64,000 nt of DNA, taken from the NCBI RefSeq assembly GCF_914271545.1, contig NZ_CAJZAH010000002.1:434001-498000 (forward strand), read 5' to 3'. Shown here in pieces: positions 51,182-58,979 of this stretch (positions within the stretch are counted from its first letter, which is position 1; the number at the start of each line of letters is the position of its first letter). A program made the translations under genes and the position numbers. The notes under the pieces were generated by a model, which had not been told where the DNA came from, searched no databases, and worked only from the letters and a program-made list of their open reading frames with translations. This stretch comes from Cupriavidus respiraculi (GTDB lineage: Bacteria; Pseudomonadota; Gammaproteobacteria; Burkholderiales; Burkholderiaceae).

Positions 51182-51352
51182 CTAATAGCGGTGGTGAGCC
51201 GCCAGGTGGAGACGGTTGAGGGAGCCTTCCTTCCGCCCCGTGCTCAGGCCACCCGCGGTCAATGGCACGAATGCCTCCGCTGCCGGCTCCTGCGGTCCAT
51301 GGCCTCCAAGGCGTTGCCATGCCACAGCGCATCTCTGCGCATTTCCCTCACG

Positions 51353-51463
51353 ACTGCCGACTGGATTTGAACCAGTTCCCTCTTAGGGCTTGGGCTTTTG
51401 ACCCGTGTCCGGGCTTTTGACCCGGCGAAACCCCAAGCGCTCTATCCGATGAGCTACGGCATA
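51353..51463 (-). tRNA. tRNA-like element with internal duplication
   Basis: The minus strand shows a D arm (GCTC-N8-GAGC), a variable stem (CCCT/AGGG), a full T arm (ACTGG-TTCAAAT-CCAGT) and 5 paired acceptor bases (TGCCG/CGGCA). The anticodon region is too long (a CTTGGG/CCCAAG stem around about 37 bases) and contains a 14-bp sequence twice (51392-51405, 51411-51424). No usable anticodon and no CCA are evident, so it is probably a damaged or remodelled tRNA. Confidence 0.4.
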
Positions 51464-51478
51464 CGTGAAGGAAAGCAA

Positions 51479-51507
51479 AAAGCCGGTGGATTTCTCCGAC
51501 CGGCTTT
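51479..51507 (-). terminator. Terminator upstream of late operon
   Basis: AAAGCCGGT/ACCGGCTTT with TTTTTGC on the minus strand and TTTCTTT on the plus strand. It lies between the candidate late regulator and the tRNA-like/terminase region, as expected of a late leader under antitermination. Confidence 0.75.
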
Positions 51508-51567
51508 CTTTGGGCGCACTGTCCCGGCACCTATTAAAGCAGCTTTCTTTTCGGTTTACAACTCTTG

Positions 51568-51969
51568 TCACGCGGCTTCTGTCATTCGTACAACACCAAG
51601 CAGCCGAAGGGGCGGGAGCATCGTTTCCTTGGCCGCCTGGTAGACCGCGTGTACCTCGGCTACCCGGGCGCTGCGCCATACCGCATGGTCCCGGTTCATC
51701 AGATGCAGATTCACCGCGACCCTATGCTCCTGGCTCATCCCGGTGAGAAGGCGATCGACGATCTCCCCGATCGAGGCATCCAGGCGCCGGTCTGCCTCTT
51801 CTCCCATATCGGCAGTTTCCTCCCACAGGTCTGTGGATCGAAACTCCCGGCATGACGAATCGGCGGACGGATACCACATGCCGCGCATCTCGGCGAAGGA
51901 CTGGCGCTGCTGCCAGCGGTGCCAGGCTTGCAGCGCTTCCTCTACCTGCTGGCTCTCGTCTTGTGTCAT
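51568..51969 (-). CDS. Phage protein, candidate late regulator
   Basis: 133 residues, helical and acidic. The C-terminal half (DASIGEIVDRLLTGMSQEHRVAVNLHLMNRDHAVWRSARVAEVHAVYQAAKETM) looks like a sigma-region-4 or ArpU/Q-like helix bundle. It is the last gene of the early leftward operon, before terminators and late genes. AAGGACC precedes the ATG. Function is inferred from place and fold impression only. Confidence 0.6.
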   Translation of the reverse strand: MTQDESQQVEEALQAWHRWQQRQSFAEMRGMWYPSADSSCREFRSTDLWEETADMGEEADRRLDASIGEIVDRLLTGMSQEHRVAVNLHLMNRDHAVWRSARVAEVHAVYQAAKETMLPPLRLLGVVRMTEAA

Positions 51970-51997
51970 GGTCCTTCCCTCCCTCGTTCCCCGTACA

Positions 51998-52294
51998 TCA
52001 AATCAGCCCCTCTCGCGCTAGGATCCGGATTGACCGGATATGTCCGACCAGCCAGTCCAGATCGACCTCTTCCTTCGTCATGCCTGCCGGCCTCGGCCGC
52101 TGGCCGTCATAGACCGCGTCGCACGCAGTGCAGGCATACGCCCCGCAGATGTCGTCCGACTTGATGGCGCCGCCCTTCCCGCCTGCCTCGCCACGGTAGT
52201 GGCTCCAGATGGTCGTAGCTGGGTCGAAGGTGCAGACGCCCGGCAATCTCACTTGGCAGTCCTTACCGTTGGCGGACTTGCGGATCTTGCTCAT
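51998..52294 (-). CDS. YbcO-like nuclease (DUF1364)
   Basis: 98 residues with KDCQVRLPGVCTFDPATTIWSHYR, GGAIKSDDICGAYACTACDAVYDG: the DUF1364 pattern with paired Cys. The usual CHDAIDG is here CDAVYDG, so one ligand or catalytic His is replaced; activity is doubtful. It belongs to lambda nin-type recombination genes. Confidence 0.83.
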   Translation of the reverse strand: MSKIRKSANGKDCQVRLPGVCTFDPATTIWSHYRGEAGGKGGAIKSDDICGAYACTACDAVYDGQRPRPAGMTKEEVDLDWLVGHIRSIRILAREGLI

Positions 52295-52632
52295 AGCGTT
52301 TTGGCCTCCGCTCGCCGATTGGCCTCGATAGTCCGCCAAACTTCGATCTTTGCTTGGGCCGCAACCATCTGCCACCTCAGCACTTCCTCTGCCTCTACGG
52401 CTTCACGCAGGCCGCTCAGCAGCTCCGCGTACTCAGGATGCCGATAAGCCTCACGCTCCTGGGCCACAGACGAGGGGTAATCTGGCTCGGCCGCCTTCAT
52501 CAGCATGGCCTTCTTAGTCTTCCGAAACTCCTCCAGATAGACGCGATCGGCCTTCGCCTTGGCGTAGTGCTTGGCGTTGTCCCGGATGAAGTCCAACGCC
52601 CTGAAGATGTTGATTTCGCTCGGGTCGCTCAT
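52291..52632 (-). CDS. Helical phage protein of unknown function
   Basis: 113 residues, mostly helix (EINIFRALDFIRDNAKHYAKAKADRVYLEEFRKTKK.., LREAVEAEEVLRWQMVAAQAKIEVWRTIEANRR). Its place between YbcO and RusA suggests a recombination helper. The start at 52632 replaces a longer frame without a ribosome site. Confidence 0.7.
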   Translation of the reverse strand: MSDPSEINIFRALDFIRDNAKHYAKAKADRVYLEEFRKTKKAMLMKAAEPDYPSSVAQEREAYRHPEYAELLSGLREAVEAEEVLRWQMVAAQAKIEVWRTIEANRRAEAKTL

Positions 52633-52826
52633 GGCCGACCCGTTACAGCAAACGCCATGACGGCGAACGGCAGCATGACTACGAACGCCGCCGACCAGAA
52701 CAGCAAGCGACCGCCGGCACAGGCCCATCCGAGAACGCGATCGGCGACTTGACGTATTTCGCAAGCCTTGCCGCATTCTTTGCGCTCAGCAGCCGAATTC
52801 TTGATATCTGCGTCAACTGGTTTCAT
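52629..52826 (-). CDS. Small membrane protein
   Basis: 65 residues: a polar N-terminal part with two Cys (KECGKACE) and one or two transmembrane helices (about 33-60). Overlaps its neighbours by ATGA-type junctions. Unknown role. Confidence 0.65.
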   Translation of the reverse strand: MKPVDADIKNSAAERKECGKACEIRQVADRVLGWACAGGRLLFWSAAFVVMLPFAVMAFAVTGRP

Positions 52827-53200
52827 GCCGCTTCCTCCAGGCTGTCGTCCATGTTCATGCTGTGGCGCTGGTACGGGAGATAGATGTCCACTACCCGCAT
52901 TCCCCATACCTGCATCAGGTGGTGGGACTCCGGCTCTGCCTTACGCTCACGCCGCGGCACGAATCGCGGCTTCGGAACCCACTTCTCCATAGCCTCGCGG
53001 TCCACGCACTCCCACAGCACCGCGTTTGCCATACCGGCGACCCGCCGCGCTTTCACGATCTCACCGAACTGCTTCATGGCGGAGCTGATACCCGCGCGCG
53101 TCCCGCCAATCCGTTCAGCGAACTCCGGCGCGCATATCCTTTCCCCGCGAAGGAACGCTTCTCTGAGCAGTTCCCCTACGCTCTTGTCTCTGCTATCCAT
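52823..53200 (-). CDS. HTH-containing phage protein
   Basis: 125 residues with an N-terminal winged-helix-like part (GELLREAFLRGERICAPEFAERIGGTRAGISSAMKQFGEIVKARRVAGM) and a charged C-terminus. Possibly a transcription or replication accessory factor. Confidence 0.68.
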   Translation of the reverse strand: MDSRDKSVGELLREAFLRGERICAPEFAERIGGTRAGISSAMKQFGEIVKARRVAGMANAVLWECVDREAMEKWVPKPRFVPRRERKAEPESHHLMQVWGMRVVDIYLPYQRHSMNMDDSLEEAA

Positions 53201-53208
53201 CTGTCCCC

Positions 53209-53706
53209 CTATGCCCTTTCCAGTGCCAGCTCTTCGGCCACCACCGACACGCCCGGAACTGCCGCGTATCGCTTCACCAGCCTGATTTCCACCGCCTGGG
53301 CGTCGTCCAGATAGACCACGCCGTTCATTCCGTCCTTGACCGCCTTGAGCACGTTGTCGGCGTCCGGCTTCTTCGTCGCCGCCACCAGACCGTCGATTGC
53401 CTGCGCCTGCTTGCGCTTCGACCAGCTCGCCGGAATCTGAAGCAAGATCGACACGCCAAGCCGGATGGGCCCTTGCATCGGGCCAGCGCCTTGCATCGCT
53501 TCCATGGCGGCCAGCTTCACGAGGTTTTCGTACTTGGCCGTCTTCTCCGGGGTGTACGTGCTAACGAATGCGCCGCGGCGAGCGAATCGCGCCCTGCCCT
53601 TTGCTACCGGCTGGCCGGGAACGGTGAAGGCGCAGTACCGAGCCGTATTGCCCTCCGGTACCGGGTCGCAGCAGGTGGCAATTTCGATGACTTCCTCAGC
53701 GGTCAT
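53209..53706 (-). CDS. rusA: RusA-like Holliday junction resolvase
   Basis: 165 residues. N-terminal FTVPGQPVAKGRARFAR, then KKPDADNVLKAVKDGMNGVVYLDDAQAVEIRLVKRY, which holds the three conserved Asp residues (D-x-D-N, DD) and the basic ending of RusA. It resolves recombination junctions before packaging. The start at 53706 replaces a longer frame. Confidence 0.93.
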   Translation of the reverse strand: MTAEEVIEIATCCDPVPEGNTARYCAFTVPGQPVAKGRARFARRGAFVSTYTPEKTAKYENLVKLAAMEAMQGAGPMQGPIRLGVSILLQIPASWSKRKQAQAIDGLVAATKKPDADNVLKAVKDGMNGVVYLDDAQAVEIRLVKRYAAVPGVSVVAEELALERA

Positions 53707-53918
53707 GCAAGCCCCCCAACGAAAGCCTCCGTGTAGCGCGCAAGCGCTTGGCTTGGATGCCCAATCAAGGCGTGGACGTGGTTCTGCAGGATCACCCTTG
53801 TGATCCACACGCCGTCCTCCTTAATTTCCAGATCGAGAACGTCGATATTCCTGAATTCACGCCCTAGCGTGCATTCACGGTCATACGCCGAGACGCCGGC
53901 AAAGGAGAACTTGCTCAT
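53703..53918 (-). CDS. Small phage protein
   Basis: 71 residues (SKFSFAGVSAYDRECTLGREFRNIDVLDLEIKEDGVWITRVILQNHVHALIG). No family recognised. Coupled on both sides (ATGA overlaps) with the loader and RusA genes. Confidence 0.68.
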   Translation of the reverse strand: MSKFSFAGVSAYDRECTLGREFRNIDVLDLEIKEDGVWITRVILQNHVHALIGHPSQALARYTEAFVGGLA

Positions 53919-54772
53919 GCATGCCTCCGGTAGCTGGGCCAATCGAAGGCGATAAGCTTCCCGCCGCCTTCGCGGAGCCGGTCAAATGCCCGCTCCCCGA
54001 TGAACGACGCCAGGGCATCCTTCGCCAAATTGCTGATCACGATGGTGGGCTTGAGGCGCTCATAGCGACCGTTGATGATTTCGAAGAGGTACATCTTCTC
54101 GGTGTCGCTACCGAACTGGACCCCCACCTCATCGAGGATCAGAAGGTCTGGCTGGATGAATCCTTTGATGACGTCGGATTCGGTGTCCACGGAGTCTTTC
54201 CGGTAGGTCTCTTTGATCGCCCGGACAGCGCCCATGACAGAGGTGAAAACAGGCGCCATGTCGCGCGCCATGATTGCGTGGGCTATGCCGATGGCAAGGT
54301 GTGTCTTGCCAGTTCCGACGCCACCGCAAAGGATCAGGCTGGCCCCCGTCTCGCACGCAAGTTCGAAGTTGTCTGCGTAGGCTGTGGCGACTTCCAGAGC
54401 TCGGCGCGCGCCTTCGCACTGGGGGACGAAGTTGGACAGCCGGCGCTCAGAGAAGCGCGGCGGGATAGCAGCTCGTCCAAGCAGTTGTTGGAACCGGCGA
54501 TCCCGGAATTCCTGCGCCTGCTTCGCTTGGCGCTCTTCATCCTCACGCTTGATCTTTTCCGACTCGCAGAGTGGGCATGTCGAAGCCCCGAACGGATACA
54601 GCGTGCATTGGTATTCGCCGTGCTCGTCGCACACGCGAGGCTCACGCTTAATCTCTCCGGCACGGCCGGCAAGAAAAGATTTCACCGCAGCAAATCGTTC
54701 AGAAGGAGCCATCTGCGGCAACGCCTGCTCGGTAGTCTTGCTGTGCGAAGTTTCCATGACGGTCGATCCCAT
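53915..54772 (-). CDS. DnaC-like helicase loader
   Basis: 285 residues. A Cys cluster (RVCDEHGEYQC..STCPLC, about residues 44-70) may bind zinc, followed by an AAA+ ATPase with Walker A LCGGVGTGKTHLA and Walker B PDLLILDEVG. It loads the host replicative helicase at the phage origin, unlike the tailocin block, which has its own DnaB. The ATG at 54772 has GGAG 8 bases upstream but overlaps the O gene by 74 bases; 54757 and 54712 are alternatives. Confidence 0.88.
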   Translation of the reverse strand: MGSTVMETSHSKTTEQALPQMAPSERFAAVKSFLAGRAGEIKREPRVCDEHGEYQCTLYPFGASTCPLCESEKIKREDEERQAKQAQEFRDRRFQQLLGRAAIPPRFSERRLSNFVPQCEGARRALEVATAYADNFELACETGASLILCGGVGTGKTHLAIGIAHAIMARDMAPVFTSVMGAVRAIKETYRKDSVDTESDVIKGFIQPDLLILDEVGVQFGSDTEKMYLFEIINGRYERLKPTIVISNLAKDALASFIGERAFDRLREGGGKLIAFDWPSYRRHA

Positions 54773-55526
54773 TTTTTGCACTCCGTGCCTTCACCTCAAA
54801 CAACCCTTGCCAACTGTTCATCGTGCTTTGGTTCAACACCGCTTCAGGGTCCTGCCCACAACTTCGAAACTTCTCCAGCTCGCCTACCGCCAACCGCTTT
54901 GCGTACTCGGTCATCGGCTTCTTGATCCGCTTCCGCATGTCGAGGTACGCGGACCATGCCTCTTCAGGAACCCAATCCGGGGGCTGGTAGGCACAGTGTT
55001 TTTCTGTCTTTTGGTTGTCTTTTGGATGGTTGTCTTTTGTGGTTACTGATTCGGTAACCGGAGGGGTTACTGGTTCGGTAACCCTTTCGCTACCGATTCG
55101 GTAACTACTTACCGATTCAGTAACCGTTACTGAATCAGTAACCCCGGTTACTGATTCGGTAACCGGCACCCGCGCTTTCTGTGACGTCTGCGGGGTTACT
55201 GATTTGGTAACCCCGGACCACTCTTGATGGCACTTGTTGATGCCTAAAACGTGACCAAACCGACCGACCGAACGCGTCAGAATCCCCCGCCCTTCAAGCT
55301 CGCGAATAGCGACGCTCACGTGCGACTTTGCTATTCCGGTCATCGAGGCGATCTGGCTGAGACCAATGTCGTCGGACTTCTTGTTGAAGCCATAGGTCTT
55401 CCGAATGACGGCCATCGCGACAGCCCACTGACGAGACGTCATCCCGGCGCCCAACAGAGCGTCCATAAGCTCGTTGGCGATCCTGGTGAAGCCGTCTTCA
55501 AGCTGCGGTGTGGATTGCTCGCTCAT
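54699..55526 (-). CDS. Replication initiator, lambda O-like
   Basis: 275 residues. The N-terminal winged-helix domain (QLEDGFTRIANELMDALLGAGMTSRQWAVAMAVIRKTYGFNKKSDDIGLSQIA) is Phage_rep_O. The central part is built of Val-Thr-Glu-Ser-Val repeats because the gene contains the origin iterons. The C-terminal part (PEEAWSAYLDMRKRIKK) should contact the loader. The same layout as lambda O. Confidence 0.92.
   Translation of the reverse strand: MSEQSTPQLEDGFTRIANELMDALLGAGMTSRQWAVAMAVIRKTYGFNKKSDDIGLSQIASMTGIAKSHVSVAIRELEGRGILTRSVGRFGHVLGINKCHQEWSGVTKSVTPQTSQKARVPVTESVTGVTDSVTVTESVSSYRIGSERVTEPVTPPVTESVTTKDNHPKDNQKTEKHCAYQPPDWVPEEAWSAYLDMRKRIKKPMTEYAKRLAVGELEKFRSCGQDPEAVLNQSTMNSWQGLFEVKARSAKNGIDRHGNFAQQDYRAGVAADGSF
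55042..55213. repeat. Replication origin: seven iterons inside the O gene
   Basis: Seven 17-19 bp units of consensus GGTTACTGATTCGGTAACC start at 55042, 55066, 55090, 55109, 55126, 55147 and 55195. Each is itself a near palindrome (GGTTAC/GTAACC). Lambda has four iterons at the same place in O. Confidence 0.85.
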
Positions 55527-55545
55527 CGCCTTGTCTTCGAAGCGC

Positions 55546-56049
55546 CTAGGCTTGCCCTTCAGTAGCGGCGCTGTGAATGGCCTTGATGCGGGCCTTCCAT
55601 TCCATGACGCACTGGATGATCTTGTCGGACGCGGCATCGAGAACGGCGTAGTCGCCGCTGTCGATCATTCCGTCCGCATAGCGAGTGGTGAACTCGCTGA
55701 ACATTTGCCCTTGATTGGTCAGCAGGTTTCCGGCGAGCTCAACCAACGCACCGTCGGACAGGTCGCCGAGCTGAGGCACCGGCACTGTGATGCGGCCACA
55801 CGAAGCCGCCAGGGCGTCCGCAATGCGGTGGTCGCCCGTCAGAGCCGTGATGGCCGCGGCTTCCTTCAGCGTCAGCTTGTGGTGTTCTTGTGAAGGGTTT
55901 AGCTTGTTCTGCAGCACGTTCGCGCTCTTTATCCCCATACGTGCGCCCAGTGCAGGCACGCCGCCCGGGTAGTCGTGGGCCACGTGATAGGCGGCGTCTT
56001 CAACCTGCATCAGCGCGGTCAAGTCGATTTCGTGTGAACTGTGAGTCAT
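55546..56049 (-). CDS. CII-like regulatory protein
   Basis: 167 residues of the Phage_CII_2 (CP76) family: EDAAYHVAHDYPGGVPALGARMGIKSANVLQNKLNPSQEHHKLTLKEAAAITALTGD. It has an HTH in the first half and a helical C-terminus. First control gene after cro in the leftward operon. Confidence 0.88.
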   Translation of the reverse strand: MTHSSHEIDLTALMQVEDAAYHVAHDYPGGVPALGARMGIKSANVLQNKLNPSQEHHKLTLKEAAAITALTGDHRIADALAASCGRITVPVPQLGDLSDGALVELAGNLLTNQGQMFSEFTTRYADGMIDSGDYAVLDAASDKIIQCVMEWKARIKAIHSAATEGQA

Positions 56050-56239
56050 TCTGTTTCTCCACCGTTTTTTCTAAGGCGCCGTTGGCTGATACTTCGCTCA
56101 CACCAAAAACAACGCCGGGTCGCAACATGAAAACCGCTACTGCTCGTCCTTCTCTTCGCTGCCTGCGCTCTCTTGCACTTCCCGCCGGACGCTCCTGCCG
56201 TCCCCAACCTAGCGCCTTCCGGCATCAACGCTGCCGCTG

Positions 56240-56437
56240 CTAGGCGGATACGGCGGTACGCATCTCTGTCTGCGGCTGAGGAAAGAGGTCGGGACGTAAC
56301 AACTTGATCGCGGACGGAATGCCGCGCTTCTTCCAGTTGCTCACCCGCTGAACACCACCGCGCGCCTTGTCGAAGCCGAGCAATTCGGCAACCTTCGACG
56401 ACCCGCCGAGGCGGTCGATCGCAACTCGGTCTTCCAT
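56240..56437 (-). CDS. Cro-like repressor
   Basis: 65 residues, HTH: AIDRLGGSSKVAELLGFDKARGGVQRVSNWKKRGIPSAIKLLRPDLF. Diverges from the S24 repressor gene, the classical immunity switch. The start at 56437 (GGGGAC upstream) leaves room for promoters; an ATG at 56461 is also in frame. The 190 bases between cro and CII genes hold no gene. Confidence 0.82.
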   Translation of the reverse strand: MEDRVAIDRLGGSSKVAELLGFDKARGGVQRVSNWKKRGIPSAIKLLRPDLFPQPQTEMRTAVSA

Positions 56438-56469
56438 AACGTCCCCGCTTCGGATATCCATGCCTCAAT

Positions 56470-56523
56470 TACACACCACGTTTAAGCAAAAGGCAAACGC
56501 CATGTTTATCAACAACGCGTTTA
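56470..56523. promoter_or_regulatory. Three tandem repressor operators
   Basis: TACAC-ACCAC-GTTTA (56470-56484), CAAAC-GCCAT-GTTTA (56494-56508) and TCAAC-AACGC-GTTTA (56509-56523) share the pattern YAAAC-N5-GTTTA. The second covers the repressor start codon, so autoregulation is likely. Two better copies lie at 58405 and 58429. Confidence 0.7.
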
Positions 56524-57461
56524 CGTGTGAGACCATCGCGCGCATGCATGAAACGATGGTTCGCCTCTACGAGGCCGCACGGAAGCTGAAAGACCTGGAG
56601 ACGCCTACCGACGTCGCGCGGGCGCTTAACCAATCCCAGCAGACGATCAACAATTGGGAGCGGCGTGGCATGTCTCGGGCCGGGATGATCGAGGCTCAGA
56701 AGCTCATCGGATGCAGCGCCACTTGGCTGCAGACGGGGCAGCCTCCTATGACAACCGATGTAGGTTCGGCAGCTGAAGCGGCCCCCTCGGGAGGCCCGGG
56801 GCTAAGTGAGCGGATTGAACTGATACTTGACGAAACGAAGGCTGAACAGGCGGCGCTTGCTAAGGCGGCCGGTGTGACGAAGACCACGGTCAGCCAATGG
56901 CTCAGCGGACAGATCAAGTCCATGAAGCTTGAGTACGCCGCCGGCATCCAAGACGCGTTCGGCTATAACGCTGTGTGGCTTGTCATGGGCAAGGGGCAGA
57001 AGCGTGTAGCCGTACAGAAAGACGATTTCCAACCAGAGCCAATCCAGGCAAGCAGGTACAGGAAGATTCCTGTAGTAGCCATGGCGCAGCTCGGCGACAA
57101 CGGCCACTTCTGCGACCTTGAGTACCCCGTGGGGCACGGCGACGGCTATCTGCACTTCATCAGCAACGACCCCGACGCCTATGGGTTGCGCTGTGCCGGT
57201 GATTCCATGGAGCCGAGGATCAAGGAAGGCGAGTTTGTGGTCATTGCTCCAAACCACCCTGTGCAGAACGGCGACGAGGTACTGGTGAAATCCAAGGACG
57301 GGCGAGTCATGGTGAAAATACTGGGCTTCACCCGCGACGGCTACACGACCTTGCTGTCCGTCAATCAGACTCACAAGCCGATAAAGATCCCAGCCGGCGA
57401 CATCGAAAAGGTCTCGTTTGTTGAGGCGATTGTGAAACCCTCTGCCTGGCGACCCGAGTAG
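56502..57461 (+). CDS. Prophage repressor, S24 autoprotease type
   Basis: 319 residues. HTH 1 at about 34-58 (TPTDVARALNQSQQTINNWERRGMS), HTH 2 at about 116-138 (QAALAKAAGVTKTTVSQWLSG), then an S24 domain with Ser235 (AGDSMEP) and Lys272 (RVMVK), 37 apart as in LexA. The catalytic half is nearly the same as in the tailocin repressor, the DNA-binding half is not. The start ATG has AAAGG upstream; internal ATGs (56544) remain possible. Confidence 0.9.
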   Translation: MFINNAFTCETIARMHETMVRLYEAARKLKDLETPTDVARALNQSQQTINNWERRGMSRAGMIEAQKLIGCSATWLQTGQPPMTTDVGSAAEAAPSGGPGLSERIELILDETKAEQAALAKAAGVTKTTVSQWLSGQIKSMKLEYAAGIQDAFGYNAVWLVMGKGQKRVAVQKDDFQPEPIQASRYRKIPVVAMAQLGDNGHFCDLEYPVGHGDGYLHFISNDPDAYGLRCAGDSMEPRIKEGEFVVIAPNHPVQNGDEVLVKSKDGRVMVKILGFTRDGYTTLLSVNQTHKPIKIPAGDIEKVSFVEAIVKPSAWRPE

Positions 57462-57491
57462 ATCCGCAACCAAACACCAAGGTGCAAACAG

Positions 57492-57815
57492 ATGAACAAT
57501 GAAGATGGCACTAACAATGCCAACTCACAGGACGACCCCGCGCAAGGGATTCTGGGGCTCACCAACGAGCAGATCCTTAGCTTTCTGGAAAGTGTAGGGA
57601 AAAATCACGTCTGCCCCTACTGTACGTCGGAAAAATGGACCCTCATCCGGGACGAAGACTTGGTCCTTGCCGTATTGGGACTAAAAAAGGACGGCACCTT
57701 CCCGGCCCCGCCTACCAACGTCCCTGTTGCTTTGGTAGGATGTGACGTTTGCGGTTACCTACGCCACCACGCTCTCGGAGTGATCAAACGATGGATCGAC
57801 AAGAATCCAGGATAA
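57492..57815 (+). CDS. Zinc-ribbon protein downstream of repressor
   Basis: 107 residues with two Cys pairs, CPYC (about 36-39) and CDVC (83-86), forming a likely zinc ribbon. No family assigned. It lies 30 bases after the repressor, so it is probably expressed in the lysogen. Confidence 0.75.
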   Translation: MNNEDGTNNANSQDDPAQGILGLTNEQILSFLESVGKNHVCPYCTSEKWTLIRDEDLVLAVLGLKKDGTFPAPPTNVPVALVGCDVCGYLRHHALGVIKRWIDKNPG

Positions 57816-57826
57816 CTGAAGGTGGG

Positions 57827-58348
57827 ATGGCTTACCTCGACCAGATACTGGGCAGAAGGCAGCAGCCCCGCCGGCAGCATGTGACCTATGGAAAGGAAGA
57901 TCTCCTGACTTTCCACATTGACAGACCCTCTGTCCGCCCCCACCATTCCTCCATGGACCCCGTTAGCCGCCCAGAACTTGAAGCGAAACTCGAGGCCATC
58001 GAAGCCAGGATGGATGCCAGAGCTGCACGCATCGAAGGAAAAATCGATGCGTTTCTAGCTCAGATTGCGGAACGCGATAAACGCTTCGAAACATCATTGG
58101 CTGATCGGGATGCTCGTATTGCGCTGATCGCGCAGCAAGCGGCAGACTCTGCTTCGCGCGCGGATGATGCTGCGCAAAAGGCCACCGGGATAAAGCTCCA
58201 TTTTTGGGCCTCCGTCGGTGCGCAGGTTGCCGCGGTCATCGCCATTTGCGTCGGAGCGTATTACGCCAACCAGCAAAGCGTGATCGGCATAGGTCAGTTG
58301 CTCCAAGGACAGCAGGCGGGCGCCACATCGCCGCCGACGTCCAAGTAG
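57827..58348 (+). CDS. Coiled-coil membrane protein, lysogen-expressed
   Basis: 173 residues: a charged coiled coil (about 45-115) and one transmembrane helix (about 123-145). Third gene of the repressor operon and followed by a terminator, so likely made in the lysogen; superinfection exclusion is possible but unproven. GAAGGTGGG precedes the chosen ATG; 57791 is an alternative start. Confidence 0.68.
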   Translation: MAYLDQILGRRQQPRRQHVTYGKEDLLTFHIDRPSVRPHHSSMDPVSRPELEAKLEAIEARMDARAARIEGKIDAFLAQIAERDKRFETSLADRDARIALIAQQAADSASRADDAAQKATGIKLHFWASVGAQVAAVIAICVGAYYANQQSVIGIGQLLQGQQAGATSPPTSK

Positions 58349-58367
58349 GCGTTCAACCAAACAACCC

Positions 58368-58395
58368 AGCCCGCCACACCGGCGGGCTTTTTTTC
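58368..58395 (+). terminator. Rho-independent terminator of repressor operon
   Basis: AGCCCGCC/GGCGGGCT stem, 5-base loop and seven Ts. Confidence 0.92.
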
Positions 58396-58404
58396 GCCCA
58401 AAAT

Positions 58405-58443
58405 TAAACATTTTGTTTGACACGAATCTAAACGTGTTGTTTA
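58405..58443 (+). promoter_or_regulatory. Two repressor operators at early rightward promoter
   Basis: TAAAC-ATTTT-GTTTG (58405-58419) and TAAAC-GTGTT-GTTTA (58429-58443), 24 bp apart. They overlap TTGACA-like (TTTGACAC) and AT-rich promoter sequence ahead of the gene at 58481, so repression of the rightward operon is expected. Confidence 0.75.
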
Positions 58444-58480
58444 ATGAATCCATCGAGGCAGCAAACCGACGGAGCAAGCG

Positions 58481-58663
58481 ATGGCCCACTACCTGGCACA
58501 GAACAGCACCCTTCGAGCGAACGGATTTCTGTACTGCTCGAACCCGGAGCGGACGGTGTTCCGCTGGATCGCTCCGGGTCTGCGCCGGTTCTTCTACCGC
58601 GACTGGATCGACACGACCCACATGAGCGACGCCGAGTTCTACGCGTTCGCCACCGCGGAGTAA
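58481..58663 (+). CDS. Small early protein
   Basis: 60 residues (MAHYLAQNSTLRANGFLYCSNPERTVFRWIAPG..). Basic and aromatic. GGAG seven bases upstream. First gene of the rightward operon; unknown role. Confidence 0.72.
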   Translation: MAHYLAQNSTLRANGFLYCSNPERTVFRWIAPGLRRFFYRDWIDTTHMSDAEFYAFATAE

Positions 58664-58666
58664 GCC

Positions 58667-58957
58667 ATGGGCAGCGCAATCAAGACCATCAGCCAAGAAG
58701 TCCGCGAGTTGATCGACGGACTGACCCCGGCTCAGCAGGAATCCCTGCTGGCCGAAATGCTGGAAGTGCTGGCGACCGACCCGAAGGAATACGCGAACGT
58801 CAACGACTACCGCGTGGACACGGTGGAAATGCTGGTCGATCTGCGGGACTCGTACGAGCGCCTTGCCGGCGATCAGATGGCGCAGTGGGACCGCGCACCC
58901 AAGCCCGTGACGCGCTTCACGCCGATTGCAGATCTGGCCGAGCGCCGGTTTGCCTGA
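58667..58957 (+). CDS. Small acidic early protein
   Basis: 96 residues, helical (QEVRELIDGLTPAQQESLLAEMLEVLA). It starts 4 bases after the previous stop. No family recognised. Confidence 0.72.
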   Translation: MGSAIKTISQEVRELIDGLTPAQQESLLAEMLEVLATDPKEYANVNDYRVDTVEMLVDLRDSYERLAGDQMAQWDRAPKPVTRFTPIADLAERRFA

Positions 58958-58979
58958 CCAACGCACAAGGGGAAGCAAG

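Noticed and set aside
51348-51530. 60-codon minus-strand frame
   Set aside because: It runs through the tRNA-like element; its peptide is what tRNA T-arm sequence gives when translated.
55042-55213. CRISPR array
   Set aside because: Units are short, palindromic, unevenly spaced and inside the O gene; no cas genes are nearby. They fit origin iterons.
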